Assembly (NCBI GenBank): GCA_035934235.1
Contig: DASYYB010000025.1
Location: 1-64,000, forward strand
Direction: 5' to 3'
From: REEB95 sp035934235
GTDB lineage: Bacteria > Pseudomonadota > Alphaproteobacteria > ATCC43930 > CGMCC-115725
Length of the DNA stretch: 64,000 nt
Made by a program: the position numbers and the translations under genes. The notes under the pieces were generated by a model. It ran no database searches. It saw nothing but the letters and a program-made list of their open reading frames with translations, and was not told the DNA's origin. Shown piece after piece: positions 27,790-39,026 of the stretch (its first letter is position 1; each line of letters starts with the position of its first letter).

Positions 27790-28458
27790 GTGGCGCAGCT
27801 GCCGCTCGATCTCGGTCATCTGCCGGCGCTCGGCCGCGAAGATTTTCTGGTCGCGCCGTCGAACGAGGCCGCGGTCAAATGGCTCGAACGCTGGCCGGAC
27901 TGGCCGCGGCCGGCGCTGGCGCTGCACGGTCCGCCGGGTTCGGGCAAGACGCACCTAGCGCACGTTTTCACCACGCGCGCGCGTGCCGCCGGAATCGTCA
28001 CCGCCTTCATCGAGCCGGCGACACTGGACGTTGCCACGGTGCCAAGCCGGATGGGCGATGCTCGCGCGGTTGTGGTCGACGACGCGAACCGGGCGCCCGA
28101 ACAGCCGCTGCTGCATCTGCACAATCTCGTTGCCGAGCGGCGCGGACATCTGCTGATCGTCGCCGCCGAGTCGCCCTCGCGCTGGCCGATCGCGCTGGCC
28201 GATCTGCGATCGCGGCTGCTGGCGGCGCCGGCAGTTGCGGTGAATGCGCCGGATGACGCGCTGTTGAGCGCGGTGCTGGTGAAGCTGTTCGCGGATCGGC
28301 AGGTGACGGTCGCCGCTGACGTGATCGGCTATCTCGTCGCGCGGATCGAACGCTCATTCGCCGCCGCGCGCGCGGCGGTGGCGGCGCTCGACGCCGCGGC
28401 GCTTGCCGAGAAGCACGCGATCACCACGCCGTTCGCGCGTCGGGTGCTCAAGCTCTAG
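27790..28458 (+). CDS. hdaA: HdaA-type regulator of DnaA (regulatory inactivation)
   Basis: A 222-residue AAA+ protein related to the DnaA ATPase domain. It has Walker A GPPGSGKT (47-54), Walker B AVVVDDANR and a C-terminal sensor region. The N-terminus carries QLPLDL (3-8), the beta-clamp-binding motif that lets Hda promote hydrolysis of DnaA-ATP after replication. The GTG start fits the single-base gap from the previous gene and the position of the clamp motif. Context DUF2066-PerM-hdaA-ppk is conserved. Confidence 0.92.
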   Translation: MAQLPLDLGHLPALGREDFLVAPSNEAAVKWLERWPDWPRPALALHGPPGSGKTHLAHVFTTRARAAGIVTAFIEPATLDVATVPSRMGDARAVVVDDANRAPEQPLLHLHNLVAERRGHLLIVAAESPSRWPIALADLRSRLLAAPAVAVNAPDDALLSAVLVKLFADRQVTVAADVIGYLVARIERSFAAARAAVAALDAAALAEKHAITTPFARRVLKL

Positions 28459-28985
28459 CGTTTTGCCAGCACGGCCGGCGCGAGGATCGCCATCATCCGC
28501 GCGCTGCCGCGCTCGAGCGCCGACCACGGCAAATTGATTTCGAAGCGCACGAGAGCCGCAGTGGGAAAGTCGACGGTCAAACGCGCCATCAACGGGCCGG
28601 TCGGCTGGTCGGACAACATAACGGCGAGCTCCTGTAGCCCGGGATTGTGGCCGACCAGCATGACCGAGCGCACGTCGTCGGGGATGCGGCGGAGGCGCTG
28701 GAGCAACTGCTTGGCGTCGGCGAGATAGAGCGCCTCTTCGTAGACGATCTCCGGCTCCGGCTTGAGCGCCGGCAGCACGATGTCGAGGGTTTCGCGCGTG
28801 CGGACCGCGTCCGAGCACAGGACCAGCGACGGTGCGAAATGGCGCTCGGCCGCGGCCGCGGCCATCGTCCGGGCGCTGTCACGGCCGACGTCGCTCAGGC
28901 CGCGGGTGCGGTCGCCATCGGCGTGTTGGGCCACGGCCTTGGCGTGGCGTAACAGGAAGAGGGTGCTCAACCGCTTGCTCCACAC
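28455..28985 (-). CDS. histidine phosphatase family protein (SixA-like)
   Basis: A 176-residue phosphoglycerate-mutase-fold protein with the catalytic RHG-type motif as LRHAKA near the N-terminus and a second His in LVGHNPGLQEL. SixA-like enzymes remove phosphate from phosphohistidine proteins. It converges on hdaA with a four-base overlap and faces away from ppk1. Confidence 0.85.
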   Translation of the reverse strand: MWSKRLSTLFLLRHAKAVAQHADGDRTRGLSDVGRDSARTMAAAAAERHFAPSLVLCSDAVRTRETLDIVLPALKPEPEIVYEEALYLADAKQLLQRLRRIPDDVRSVMLVGHNPGLQELAVMLSDQPTGPLMARLTVDFPTAALVRFEINLPWSALERGSARMMAILAPAVLAKR

Positions 28986-29024
28986 CGCAATAAGATGTTC
29001 ACATAGGGTTTATAAACTTGCGGC

Positions 29025-31202
29025 ATGGAGCGGGAAATGGCGGTTAGGCCGGAAGCGCAGACGCGCTCGGCAGGCGCGCCGGTGGGCGAACGTTCGCCCG
29101 ACCGGTTCATCAACCGCGAGTTGTCGTGGCTTGCTTTCAATGAGCGCGTCCTCGCCGAAGCCGACAATCGCCGCTATCCCTTGCTCGAGCGCCTGCGTTT
29201 TCTGTCGATCTCGGCGAACAACCTCGACGAGTTCTACATGGTGCGCGTCGCGGGACTCAAGGGCCAGGTCCAGGCTGGCATCTCCACGCCCAGCCAGGAC
29301 GGCTTGACGCCGCCGCAGCAGCTCGTGGCGATCAACCGCCGCGCCGGCAAGCTGATGCAGGACCAGCAGGTGACCTGGCGGGCGCTGCGCCAGGAAATGG
29401 CCGAGCGCGGCGTCGCCGTGGTCGGTCCCGAGGGTCTGACTGCCGCCGACAAGACCTTCGTGCACGAACGGTTTATGGCGGACATCTTTCCGGTGTTGAC
29501 GCCGCTCGCGATCGATCCGGCGCATCCGTTTCCGTTCGTCGTCAATCTCGGCTTCGGCCTGATGCTTGAGTTGACGCGCAAGAGCGACGGCAACCCCATG
29601 CAGGCGCTGATCCTGATTCCGTCGTCGATCGCGCGGTTCGTCCGCCTGCCGGGCAAGGACATCCGCTTCATTCCGGTGGAGCAGGTGATCGGCGAGTTCC
29701 TCTCGGAGCTTTTTCCGGGATTCGCTGTCGTCGGCAAGGGGATGTTCCGCGTCCTGCGCGACAGCGAAGTCGAAATCGACGAAGAGGCTGAAGATCTGGC
29801 GCGGCTGTTCGAAACCGCGCTGAAGCGCCGCCGCCGCGGCCATGTCATCTATCTCGGTGTCGAAGCGGCGATGCCCGAAGATTTGCGCCGCTTCCTCGTC
29901 GAACGGCTCGATGCCTCGGTCGACGACGTCTTCCCGCTCGACGGCCTTCTCGGCTTGGCCGACACCAAGCAGCTGATCATCGACGAGCGTCCAGACCTGG
30001 TGTTCACGCCGTATAATCCGCGCTTTCCCGAACGCATCCGCGATTTCGGCGGCGATTGCTTCGCGGCGATCCGGCAAAAGGACATCATCGTCCATCACCC
30101 CTACGAGAGTTTTGACGTGGTCGTGCAGTTCGTGCGCCAAGCGGCACACGACCCGGCGGTCGTTGCCATCAAGCAGACGCTTTATCGCACCAGCGACGAC
30201 AGTCCGATCGTCCGCGCCCTCATCGAAGCCGCCGAAGCCGGGAAATCGGTGACGGCGCTCGTCGAGCTCAAGGCCCGCTTCGACGAGGAGCGTAACATCC
30301 GCTGGGCGCGCGACCTGGAGCGGGCTGGCGTACAGGTGGTTTACGGCTTCATCCAGCTCAAGACCCATTGCAAGGTCTCGCTGGTGGCGCGGCGCGAGAG
30401 CGGCGAGATGCGGCTCTACGTCCACTACGGCACCGGCAACTACCATCCGTACACCGCCAAGGTTTATACCGATCTCAGCTTCTTCACCTGCGATCCGGCG
30501 CTGTGCCGCGACGCGCAGCAGCTGTTCAACTACATGACCGGCTATGCGACCCCGGCCAAGCTCGAGAAGATCGCGATCGCGCCGATCAATCTGCGCCAGC
30601 GTGTGACGCAGCTGATCGACGCCGAGATCGCGCATGCGCGGGCGGGACGGCCGGCGCAAATCTGGGCGAAACTCAATTCGCTCGTCGATCCGGCGATGAT
30701 CGACAAGCTCTACGCCGCCTCGCAGGAAGGCGTGAAGATTGACCTCATCATCCGCGGCATCTGCTGTCTGCGGCCGGGCGTCAAAGGCCTATCGGACAAT
30801 ATCCGGGTCAAGAGCATCATCGGCCGTTTCCTCGAGCACGGGCGAATCGTGTGTTTCGGCAACGGCAAGGCATTGCCGTCACACGATGCGTTGGTGTTCA
30901 TCTCGTCGGCGGACTGGATGCCACGCAACTTCGATTGGCGAGTCGAGGCATTGGTGCCGATCGAGAACGAGACCGTGCACCGGCAGGTCATGGTCGAAAT
31001 CATGCAAACCTCGCTCAAGGACGAGGCGCAGACGTGGTGGCTGGGATCGGACGGCGTCTACGAGCGGGCGAGTGTTGATTCCAACGCGCCGAGCGCGCAT
31101 ACATATTTCATGACCAATCCGAGCCTCTCCGGTCGTGGCAGTGCCTTGCAGCAACGCACACGGCCATCGCCGCGATTGGTGACAGAACGAGGCGAATCCT
31201 GA
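29025..31202 (+). CDS. ppk1: polyphosphate kinase 1
   Basis: A 725-residue enzyme that makes inorganic polyphosphate from ATP. The N-terminal helical domain begins RFINRELSWLAFNERVLAEA. The catalytic His is in HYGTGNYHPYTAKVYTDLS, and the C-terminal PLD-like domains have RGICCLRPGVKGLSDNI. The length is normal for the family. The ppx gene follows by two bases, so synthesis and breakdown of polyphosphate are co-transcribed. Confidence 0.95.
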   Translation: MEREMAVRPEAQTRSAGAPVGERSPDRFINRELSWLAFNERVLAEADNRRYPLLERLRFLSISANNLDEFYMVRVAGLKGQVQAGISTPSQDGLTPPQQLVAINRRAGKLMQDQQVTWRALRQEMAERGVAVVGPEGLTAADKTFVHERFMADIFPVLTPLAIDPAHPFPFVVNLGFGLMLELTRKSDGNPMQALILIPSSIARFVRLPGKDIRFIPVEQVIGEFLSELFPGFAVVGKGMFRVLRDSEVEIDEEAEDLARLFETALKRRRRGHVIYLGVEAAMPEDLRRFLVERLDASVDDVFPLDGLLGLADTKQLIIDERPDLVFTPYNPRFPERIRDFGGDCFAAIRQKDIIVHHPYESFDVVVQFVRQAAHDPAVVAIKQTLYRTSDDSPIVRALIEAAEAGKSVTALVELKARFDEERNIRWARDLERAGVQVVYGFIQLKTHCKVSLVARRESGEMRLYVHYGTGNYHPYTAKVYTDLSFFTCDPALCRDAQQLFNYMTGYATPAKLEKIAIAPINLRQRVTQLIDAEIAHARAGRPAQIWAKLNSLVDPAMIDKLYAASQEGVKIDLIIRGICCLRPGVKGLSDNIRVKSIIGRFLEHGRIVCFGNGKALPSHDALVFISSADWMPRNFDWRVEALVPIENETVHRQVMVEIMQTSLKDEAQTWWLGSDGVYERASVDSNAPSAHTYFMTNPSLSGRGSALQQRTRPSPRLVTERGES

Positions 31203-31204
31203 AC

Positions 31205-32704
31205 ATGGCGCCGCGTTTTGCCGCGGCGGTCGAAGGAGCCGTCCGGCGTGATGCGGTCGCCGTCGTCGACATCGGCTCGAATTCGCTGCGCCTCGTGGTC
31301 TTCGATGGGCTGAAGCGGCCCGCGCGTACGCTGTTCAACGAAAAGGTGCTCTGCGGCCTCGGCCGCAGCCTCAACAAGACGGGCAAGCTCGACGCCGAGG
31401 GCGTCGAGATGGCGCGCGCTAATATGCAGCGGTTCGTGGCGCTGGCGCGGACGCTGGGTGCGACGCGATTCGACGTCCTGGCGACGGCGGCGGTGCGCGA
31501 CGCGGCGGACGGTCCGGCCTTCGTTCAGGAAATCGAAAAACGCTACAACGTCCGCGTCCGCGTGTTGTCGGGCGAGGAAGAGGGCCGGTTGTCGGCGCTG
31601 GGCGTGGTCGCGGGCATGCCGGAGGCGGGCGGCATCGTCGGCGATTTGGGCGGCGGATCGATCGAATTGATCGAGATCGGCAAAGGCGCGGTCGGCCGCG
31701 CCGCGACCTTGCCGCTCGGCCCGTTGCGGCTCGCCGACCTGGCCGACGACGACAAGAAGCTGAAGGACGTGATCGATCGGCTGCTGACAACGGTGCCGTG
31801 GCTGACCGCTGCCGACGGCGGCAACTTCTATGCCGTCGGCGGCTCGTGGCGTGCACTCGCACGCATCCACATGGCCGAAAGCCAATATCCGCTGCACATC
31901 ATCCAGAACTACACGCTGTCGCGCGGCGAAGCGGAGCGCTTCCTCGATTTCATCGCCAAGCAGACGCGCAAATCGCTCGACGGCATCGCCGGCCTGTCGA
32001 AGAAGCGGCTCGAGGTTGTGCCGCTCGCTGGCCGCGTGCTCGCCCGCATCATGAAGCGCATGGACCCGAAGCGCGTCGTCTTCTCGGCCTGGGGATTGCG
32101 CGAGGGCCACCATTTCAGCCTGCTCGACCCGGCCGAACGCGCGGCCGATCCGCTGATTACGGCCTGTCTCGAAACCGCCCGCGCCAACATGCGCTTCGGC
32201 GACATCGGCGACGCGCTGTTTGCCTGGATGAATCCGCTGTTTCCCAAGGAGCGGCCCGAGCTGAAACGCCTCCGCCATGCGGCGTCGCTGCTGTCGGACG
32301 TCGCCTGGAACGATCATCCGGATTACCGCGCCGAGCAGGCGGTCCGGCACGCGCTCTACATGCCGGTGGCCGGCATCGATCACGCCGGCCGGGCGTTCGT
32401 TGCCGCGGCGTTGCACGCCCGTTATGGCGGCCGCGGCACCGTCGAGCTCTTGGCGCCGCTCGAATTGCTCGACGAGTCCGAGCTGCCGACGGCGCGCCTT
32501 ATCGGCCTGGCGTTACGACTGGCCTATACGATCAGCGGCGGCGTGCCGGCTGCTCTTCACGGCACGACGCTTGCGCTTCAGGGTCACGAAATCCTGCTGT
32601 CGCTGAACGGCGACGGCGCGCAGCGCTTCGGCGAAAGCGTGCAGCGGCGGCTCGATGCCTTGGCCAAGGCCATGGGCCGCAAAGGCGTGATGAAGCGGCC
32701 CTGA
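31205..32704 (+). CDS. ppx: exopolyphosphatase / Ppx-GppA phosphatase
   Basis: A 499-residue ASKHA-fold phosphatase. The P-loop regions are AVVDIGSNSLRLVVFD and GIVGDLGGGSIELIEI; the LATAAVRDAADG segment is typical. The C-terminal helical domain (about 310-495) completes a full-length Ppx. It hydrolyses polyphosphate or pppGpp and starts two bases after ppk1. Confidence 0.93.
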   Translation: MAPRFAAAVEGAVRRDAVAVVDIGSNSLRLVVFDGLKRPARTLFNEKVLCGLGRSLNKTGKLDAEGVEMARANMQRFVALARTLGATRFDVLATAAVRDAADGPAFVQEIEKRYNVRVRVLSGEEEGRLSALGVVAGMPEAGGIVGDLGGGSIELIEIGKGAVGRAATLPLGPLRLADLADDDKKLKDVIDRLLTTVPWLTAADGGNFYAVGGSWRALARIHMAESQYPLHIIQNYTLSRGEAERFLDFIAKQTRKSLDGIAGLSKKRLEVVPLAGRVLARIMKRMDPKRVVFSAWGLREGHHFSLLDPAERAADPLITACLETARANMRFGDIGDALFAWMNPLFPKERPELKRLRHAASLLSDVAWNDHPDYRAEQAVRHALYMPVAGIDHAGRAFVAAALHARYGGRGTVELLAPLELLDESELPTARLIGLALRLAYTISGGVPAALHGTTLALQGHEILLSLNGDGAQRFGESVQRRLDALAKAMGRKGVMKRP

Positions 32705-32707
32705 CCG

Positions 32708-33883
32708 TTACTGAGCGGCGGCTTCGGTTGCCGCCGTGCGCACCAGTTTGATGCGCTTGCCGGCGGCGGTCAGCGCCAGGCGGCCGTGCTTCAGATCGAG
32801 CGCATCCTTGCCGAACAGGTCGGCGCGCCAACCTTGTAGCGCGCGCACCGGCGCCTGGTCGTCGGCGGCGATCATTTCGAGATCCTCGCTGTCGGCGACC
32901 AGCTTGGTCGCGACGTGATTTTCTTCGCAGCGGAGTTTCAACAACACGCGCAGCAATTCGACCAGCGGGCCGATGCCCTGCGGCAATTCGCGGCGCGGCG
33001 CCGGTTGCGGATAGTCGGCTTCGGGCAGCGTCGCGACACGCGCGACGACGACCAGCACTTCGCCGCCCAACTTGCCTTCGGCAAAACCTTTGCCGAGACC
33101 ACGGGTGTGCGCCAGCTCGTCCGTGTCGGCCGGCGCGTGCGCGGCGATTTCGAGCAGCGCCTCGTCGCGGATGATCCGGCTGCGCGGCAGGTTGCGCTGT
33201 TGCGCTGCGGTTTCGCGCCACGCCGCCAATTCGCGCACCAGGGCCAGCATCCGCCGGTTGTTGCTGCGGACCTTGAGCCGTTTCCAGGCATCAGCCGGAT
33301 CGAGCCGATAGGTCGCCGGATTGGTCAGCACCGCCATTTCCTCGTCGAGCCAGCCGTGGCGGCCGCTGCGGTCGAGCTGGGCGGCCAATTTCTCATAGAC
33401 CAGGCGCAAATGGGCGACGTCGGCGATGGCATATTTGAGCTGGCGGTCGGTCAGCGGCCGGCGCGCCCAATCGGTGAAGCGCGACGTCTTGTCGATATGC
33501 GCGCCGGCGAGGCGCGCCGCCAGCGTCTCGTAGCTCGCCGATTCGCCGAAGCCGCACACCATCGCCGCAACCTGCGTGTCGAAGATCGGCGCCGGCACCT
33601 TGCCGGTGGCGTTGTAGAAAATCTCGATGTCCTGCCGGGCGGCATGAAAGACCTTGAGGATGGCCGGATCGGCCATCAAGGCATGGAGCGGTGCTAGGTC
33701 CATGCCCTGCGCCAGCGGATCGACCGCAACCGCGCCGACTGGTCCCGCCAGCTGCACGAGGCACAGCTGCGGCCAATAGGTCTTGTCGCGCATGAATTCG
33801 GTGTCGACGGTGACGTAAGGGGCGCCGGCGAGGCCGCGGCAAAACGCCTCGAGCGCGGCGCGATCGGTGATCAGAACGCTCAT
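32708..33883 (-). CDS. rnd: ribonuclease D
   Basis: About 391 residues. DEDD exonuclease residues are visible in TVDTEFMRDKTYWPQLCLVQ (Asp27, Glu29), KVFHAARQDIEIFYN, and the third motif YAIADVAHLRLVY. An HRDC-like region follows (about 210-290). It trims the 3' ends of tRNAs and other stable RNAs. The start MSVLITDRAAL is preferred over one five codons upstream. It converges on ppx and diverges from aspS. Confidence 0.92.
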   Translation of the reverse strand: MSVLITDRAALEAFCRGLAGAPYVTVDTEFMRDKTYWPQLCLVQLAGPVGAVAVDPLAQGMDLAPLHALMADPAILKVFHAARQDIEIFYNATGKVPAPIFDTQVAAMVCGFGESASYETLAARLAGAHIDKTSRFTDWARRPLTDRQLKYAIADVAHLRLVYEKLAAQLDRSGRHGWLDEEMAVLTNPATYRLDPADAWKRLKVRSNNRRMLALVRELAAWRETAAQQRNLPRSRIIRDEALLEIAAHAPADTDELAHTRGLGKGFAEGKLGGEVLVVVARVATLPEADYPQPAPRRELPQGIGPLVELLRVLLKLRCEENHVATKLVADSEDLEMIAADDQAPVRALQGWRADLFGKDALDLKHGRLALTAAGKRIKLVRTAATEAAAQ

Positions 33884-33998
33884 GCCGCTTTCATACACCG
33901 AATCGACGGCCGCCAGAAACCGCGAAGGACGCGCGCCTTGACAAAAAGCCTGGTCCCGTGCGCTTTTCGCCTCGCTCGCGCGAAGGACGGGTCGGCAG

Positions 33999-35795
33999 AT
34001 GCATCTTTATCGGACGCATAATTGCGGCGCATTGCGCCCGGATCATGAAGGTAAGACGGCACGGCTGTCCGGCTGGGTGCATCGCAAGCGCGACCACGGT
34101 CAGCTGCTCTTCGTTGACCTTCGGGATCATTTCGGCGTCACCCAGTGCGTCATCGACGTGGCGAGCCCGCTGTTCAAGCAGGCCGACGCGCTCAAGCTCG
34201 AAAGCGTCGTGACCGTCACCGGCCGCGTGGTCCGGCGCTCGCCCGAGACCGTCAATCCCAAGCTGCCGACCGGCGCCGTCGAGGTGCAGATTGCCGAAAT
34301 GACGCTGCAGTCCGAGGCCGAGCCGCTGCCGTTCCCGGTCAATGCCGAAGCGGAATACCCGGAGGACATGCGGCTTAAATACCGCTTTCTCGATCTGCGG
34401 CGCGAATCCGTGCACGCGAATATCGTGCTGCGCGCGCAAGTGATCGCGTCGATCCGCCGTCGCATGATCGAAAGCGGGTTCACCGAGTTCCAGACGCCGA
34501 TCCTCACCGCGTCGTCGCCGGAAGGCGCGCGCGACTACCTGGTGCCGAGCCGGCTCCATCCTGGGACGTTCTACGCCCTGCCGCAGGCGCCGCAGCAGTT
34601 CAAGCAGCTGCTGATGGTGGCGGGCTTCGACCGCTACTTCCAAATTGCGCCGTGCTTCCGCGACGAAGCCAGCCGGGCCGACCGTTCGCCGGGCGAATTC
34701 TATCAACTCGACTTCGAGATGAGCTTCGTCACGCAGGACGATGTCTTCGCCGCGATCGAGCCGGTGCTGGCCGGTGTATTCGAGGAATTCGCCAAGGGCC
34801 GCACCGTAAGCAAGCCACCGTTCCCGCGCATCGCCTTCGACGAGGCGTTGCAGAAATACGGCACCGACAAGCCCGATCTGCGCAATCCGATCACCATGTC
34901 GGATGTCACCGAGACGTTCCGCGGCTCGGGCTTCAAGCTCTTCGCCGGCATTGTCGCCAAGGATGCGGCAGCGCGCATCTGGGCGATTCCGGCACCGGGC
35001 GGCGGCAATCGCGCCTTCTGCGACCGAATGAATTCCTGGGCGCAGGGCGAGGGCCAACCCGGCATGGGTTACATCTTCTTCCGCGGCACCGAGGGCGCCG
35101 GACCGATCGCCACCAATCTCGGGTCCGAACGCACCGAGAGTTTGCGGACGCAGCTCGGCCTCAAGGACGGCGATGCCGTGTTCTTCGTTGCCGGCCAGCC
35201 CGCGATATTCCGGCCGTTCGCCGCCGCGGCGCGCCTCAAGCTCGGCCGCGATCTCAATCTGACGCGCGACGGCGTCTTCGAATTCTGCTGGATTGTCGAT
35301 TTTCCGATGTACGAGCGCAACGACGAGACCGGCAAGATCGAGTTCTCGCACAATCCCTTCTCGATGCCGCAGGGCGGGCTCGCCGCGCTCGAAAGCCAGG
35401 ATCCGCTGACGATCAAGGCGTTCCAGTACGACATCGTGTGCAACGGCGTCGAGCTGTCGTCGGGTGCGATCCGCAATCATCGGCCCGACATCATGTACAA
35501 GGCGTTTGCGATCGCCGGTTATAGCGCGAGCGACGTCGAGAGCCGCTTCGGCGGCATGCTCAATGCCTTCAAGTTCGGCGCGCCGCCGCATGGCGGCTCG
35601 GCGCCGGGCATCGACCGCATCGTCATGTTGCTGGCTGATACGCCCAATATCCGCGAAGTCGTCGCCTTCCCGATGAATCAGCAAGCCCAGGATTTGCTGA
35701 TGCAGGCGCCGGCGCCGGTGCCGCCCGAGCGGTTGCGCGAGCTGCATATCCGCGTCGTCATGCCGCCGGAAAAAGAGCCGAAAAAGCCGGGATAA
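33999..35795 (+). CDS. aspS: aspartyl-tRNA synthetase
   Basis: A 598-residue class II synthetase. The OB-fold anticodon domain holds RLSGWVHRKRDHGQLLFVDLRD. Class II motif 2 is FRDEASRADR and motif 3 is GIDRIVML near the C-terminus, with the bacterial insertion domain between. It charges tRNA-Asp, possibly also tRNA-Asn as in many alphaproteobacteria; that cannot be decided here. The start MHLYRTHNCG is the family norm. Confidence 0.96.
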   Translation: MHLYRTHNCGALRPDHEGKTARLSGWVHRKRDHGQLLFVDLRDHFGVTQCVIDVASPLFKQADALKLESVVTVTGRVVRRSPETVNPKLPTGAVEVQIAEMTLQSEAEPLPFPVNAEAEYPEDMRLKYRFLDLRRESVHANIVLRAQVIASIRRRMIESGFTEFQTPILTASSPEGARDYLVPSRLHPGTFYALPQAPQQFKQLLMVAGFDRYFQIAPCFRDEASRADRSPGEFYQLDFEMSFVTQDDVFAAIEPVLAGVFEEFAKGRTVSKPPFPRIAFDEALQKYGTDKPDLRNPITMSDVTETFRGSGFKLFAGIVAKDAAARIWAIPAPGGGNRAFCDRMNSWAQGEGQPGMGYIFFRGTEGAGPIATNLGSERTESLRTQLGLKDGDAVFFVAGQPAIFRPFAAAARLKLGRDLNLTRDGVFEFCWIVDFPMYERNDETGKIEFSHNPFSMPQGGLAALESQDPLTIKAFQYDIVCNGVELSSGAIRNHRPDIMYKAFAIAGYSASDVESRFGGMLNAFKFGAPPHGGSAPGIDRIVMLLADTPNIREVVAFPMNQQAQDLLMQAPAPVPPERLRELHIRVVMPPEKEPKKPG

Positions 35796-35871
35796 ACGGT
35801 CTCTGGGGCGGTGGAGGGGATGGACGCGGCCGTGCTAGCCTAAGCACAGAACGGGATTTCTTCGGTTCGCA

Positions 35872-36729
35872 GTGGGCACGCAGGCGCGCAAATTGAGAGC
35901 GATCGTACGGCGCGGCGGGGGATCGGCCTTGCTGGCGGCATTGATTGCCATGGCGGCGCCGGCTTGGGCCGCCAATATCGCTATCGATCCGCATGAGGCA
36001 CTTTACAATCTGACGCTCGAATCCGCGAAATCGGCGAGCGGGGTCGTCGGCGCCAACGGCGCGATGTTCTACAAGTGGGGCGAAACCTGCGACGGCTGGA
36101 CGCTCGAGCAGCGGTTTCACCTGCACATCTCCTACGCCGAAGAGGACGCCACCGATATCAGCTCGACCGTCGTCACCTTTGAATCGAAGGACGGGCTGCG
36201 CTACCGCTTTAACGAACGCCGCCTGCGCAACGGCGAGCTCGACGCGGAAATTCGCGGCGAGGCGCATCTCGACGGGCCGGGCAAGGGGGGTGTCGCCGAG
36301 TTCACCAAGCCGGAAGCGGCAACCCTGACGTTGCGGCCGGGCGTTCTGTTCCCGACGGCGCACACGCTGGCGTTGATCGCGGCCGCGCAAGCGCATCAGC
36401 AGTTCATATCGCGTTATGTCTTCGACGGCTCGGACGTGGAGAACGCCGGGCAGGTCTCCGCCTTTATCGGCGGCGCGCTCCCGCCGCCGGGCCCCAAGGC
36501 GGCGAAGCCGCTCAACGACCCGTTGCTGCAACACACTGGCTGGCCGATCCGACTGGCATTCTTCCCGGCCAGCGACAGCGACACAGCCGATCAGACCGAG
36601 CCCGATTACGAGCTCAGCATGCGGTTGCTGGACAACGGGGTGACCCAGGAGATGAAGCTCGATTACAGCGACTATGTGGTCGGCGCCACCCTGAGCGATA
36701 TCAAGACGCTGCCGCGTCCGGGCTGCTAG
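35872..36729 (+). CDS. eipB: EipB-family periplasmic cell-envelope protein (DUF1849)
   Basis: A 285-residue DUF1849 protein with a signal peptide (SALLAALIAMAAPAWAAN) and a predicted spiral beta-barrel. The two conserved cysteines of the family are present: Cys73 in KWGETCDGW and the last residue Cys285 in LPRPGC. In Brucella EipB these form a disulfide and the protein supports envelope integrity. The GTG start at 35872 lies 76 bp after aspS. Confidence 0.88.
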   Translation: MGTQARKLRAIVRRGGGSALLAALIAMAAPAWAANIAIDPHEALYNLTLESAKSASGVVGANGAMFYKWGETCDGWTLEQRFHLHISYAEEDATDISSTVVTFESKDGLRYRFNERRLRNGELDAEIRGEAHLDGPGKGGVAEFTKPEAATLTLRPGVLFPTAHTLALIAAAQAHQQFISRYVFDGSDVENAGQVSAFIGGALPPPGPKAAKPLNDPLLQHTGWPIRLAFFPASDSDTADQTEPDYELSMRLLDNGVTQEMKLDYSDYVVGATLSDIKTLPRPGC

Positions 36730-36920
36730 CCCACGCCGCGCGGAAATGGTTACCAAATATTAAGGCCCGTCAACGTATCAAGCGGTTGGGCGGCCTGCGG
36801 CGGTCGGCGATAGGACGGGAAATCCGGTTCCGGCCCGTATAATCTTTTAACTAGTTATCCTTAGGATCGTGGGCCTGCCGAGCTTTCGAACGCGTAGCAG
36901 TCGGGGACGGGAATATTCAT

Positions 36921-37289
36921 ATGGCCAGCAAGCGGGTCCTCATCGTCGAAGACAACGACCTCAACATGAAGCTCTTCCACGATCTGCTGGAAGCGCACGG
37001 CTACGACATTTTGCAGACCAAGGATGGCATGGAGGCGCTGAAGCTGGCGCGTCAGCATCATCCGGACCTGATTTTGATGGACATCCAGTTGCCTGAGGTG
37101 TCCGGCCTCGAAGTGACTAAATGGATCAAGGAAGACGAGGAGCTGCGCGCCATCCCGGTGATCGCGGTGACCGCCTTCGCTATGAAAGGCGACGAAGAGA
37201 AGATCCGCGAAGGCGGATGCGAGGCTTACATCGCGAAGCCGATCTCGGTCGCCAACTTCCTCCAGACTGTGGCCCGCTTCCTGAATTGA
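36921..37289 (+). CDS. divK: DivK cell-cycle single-domain response regulator
   Basis: A 122-residue receiver with the phosphoacceptor Asp54 in ILMDIQLPEVSG, conserved Thr in VTAFAMKGDE and Lys in YIAKPISV. The sequence and its neighbour pleD identify it as DivK, which relays DivJ/PleC signals to CckA and so controls CtrA in alphaproteobacteria. The gap to pleD is 10 bp. Confidence 0.94.
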   Translation: MASKRVLIVEDNDLNMKLFHDLLEAHGYDILQTKDGMEALKLARQHHPDLILMDIQLPEVSGLEVTKWIKEDEELRAIPVIAVTAFAMKGDEEKIREGGCEAYIAKPISVANFLQTVARFLN

Positions 37290-37299
37290 ACGAAACGAC

Positions 37300-38694
<1,395 letters not shown>

Positions 38695-38722
38695 CGACGA
38701 CCGGACACAATCGCAAAAAGCG

Positions 38723-38752
38723 AAAAGCCGCATCCTCGGATGCGGCTTTTTT
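38723..38752 (+). terminator. bidirectional intrinsic terminator between pleD and rpmG
   Basis: Perfect hairpin AAAAGCCGCATCC / GGATGCGGCTTTT with loop TC, followed by TT on the plus strand and flanked by an A-run that becomes T on the minus strand. It can therefore end both the pleD and the convergent rpmG transcripts. Confidence 0.92.
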
Positions 38753-38774
38753 GTCGGCGCGGCAGACCGCCAGC

Positions 38775-38945
38775 CTACTTGATCTTGGATTCCTTGAAGA
38801 CGACGTGCTTCTTCGCGATCGGGTCGTATTTCTTCAGCTCGAGCTTCTCGGTCTTGGTGCCACGCGGATTCTTGTGCGTGACATAAAAGAACCCGGTGTC
38901 CGCGCTGCTGACGAGCTTAACGATGATTGAGCCGCCCTTGGCCAT
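38775..38945 (-). CDS. rpmG: 50S ribosomal protein L33
   Basis: A 56-residue protein, MAKGGSIIVKLVSSADTGFF at the start and KKYDPIAKKHVVFKESKIK at the end, the classic L33 sequence. It has no cysteine and so is the zinc-independent form. It converges on pleD across a shared terminator, the usual alphaproteobacterial order. Confidence 0.96.
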   Translation of the reverse strand: MAKGGSIIVKLVSSADTGFFYVTHKNPRGTKTEKLELKKYDPIAKKHVVFKESKIK

Positions 38946-39026
38946 GGCGTCGATCCGCGAAAGAATGGAAGAAGGGGCGGACCATAGCGCCGAGCGAGCC
39001 CTATTTCAAGCCGGCCGAGCGACAAA

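Noticed and set aside
29010..30659. 549-codon minus-strand frame opposite ppk1
   Set aside because: Antisense to a textbook Ppk1 with its catalytic motif; codon-position shadow only.
36750..36763. CtrA-like site before divK (TTAC, six bases, TTAA)
   Set aside because: divK is a CtrA target in Caulobacter, but the first half has a mismatch and the spacer is six rather than seven, so the match is too weak to call.
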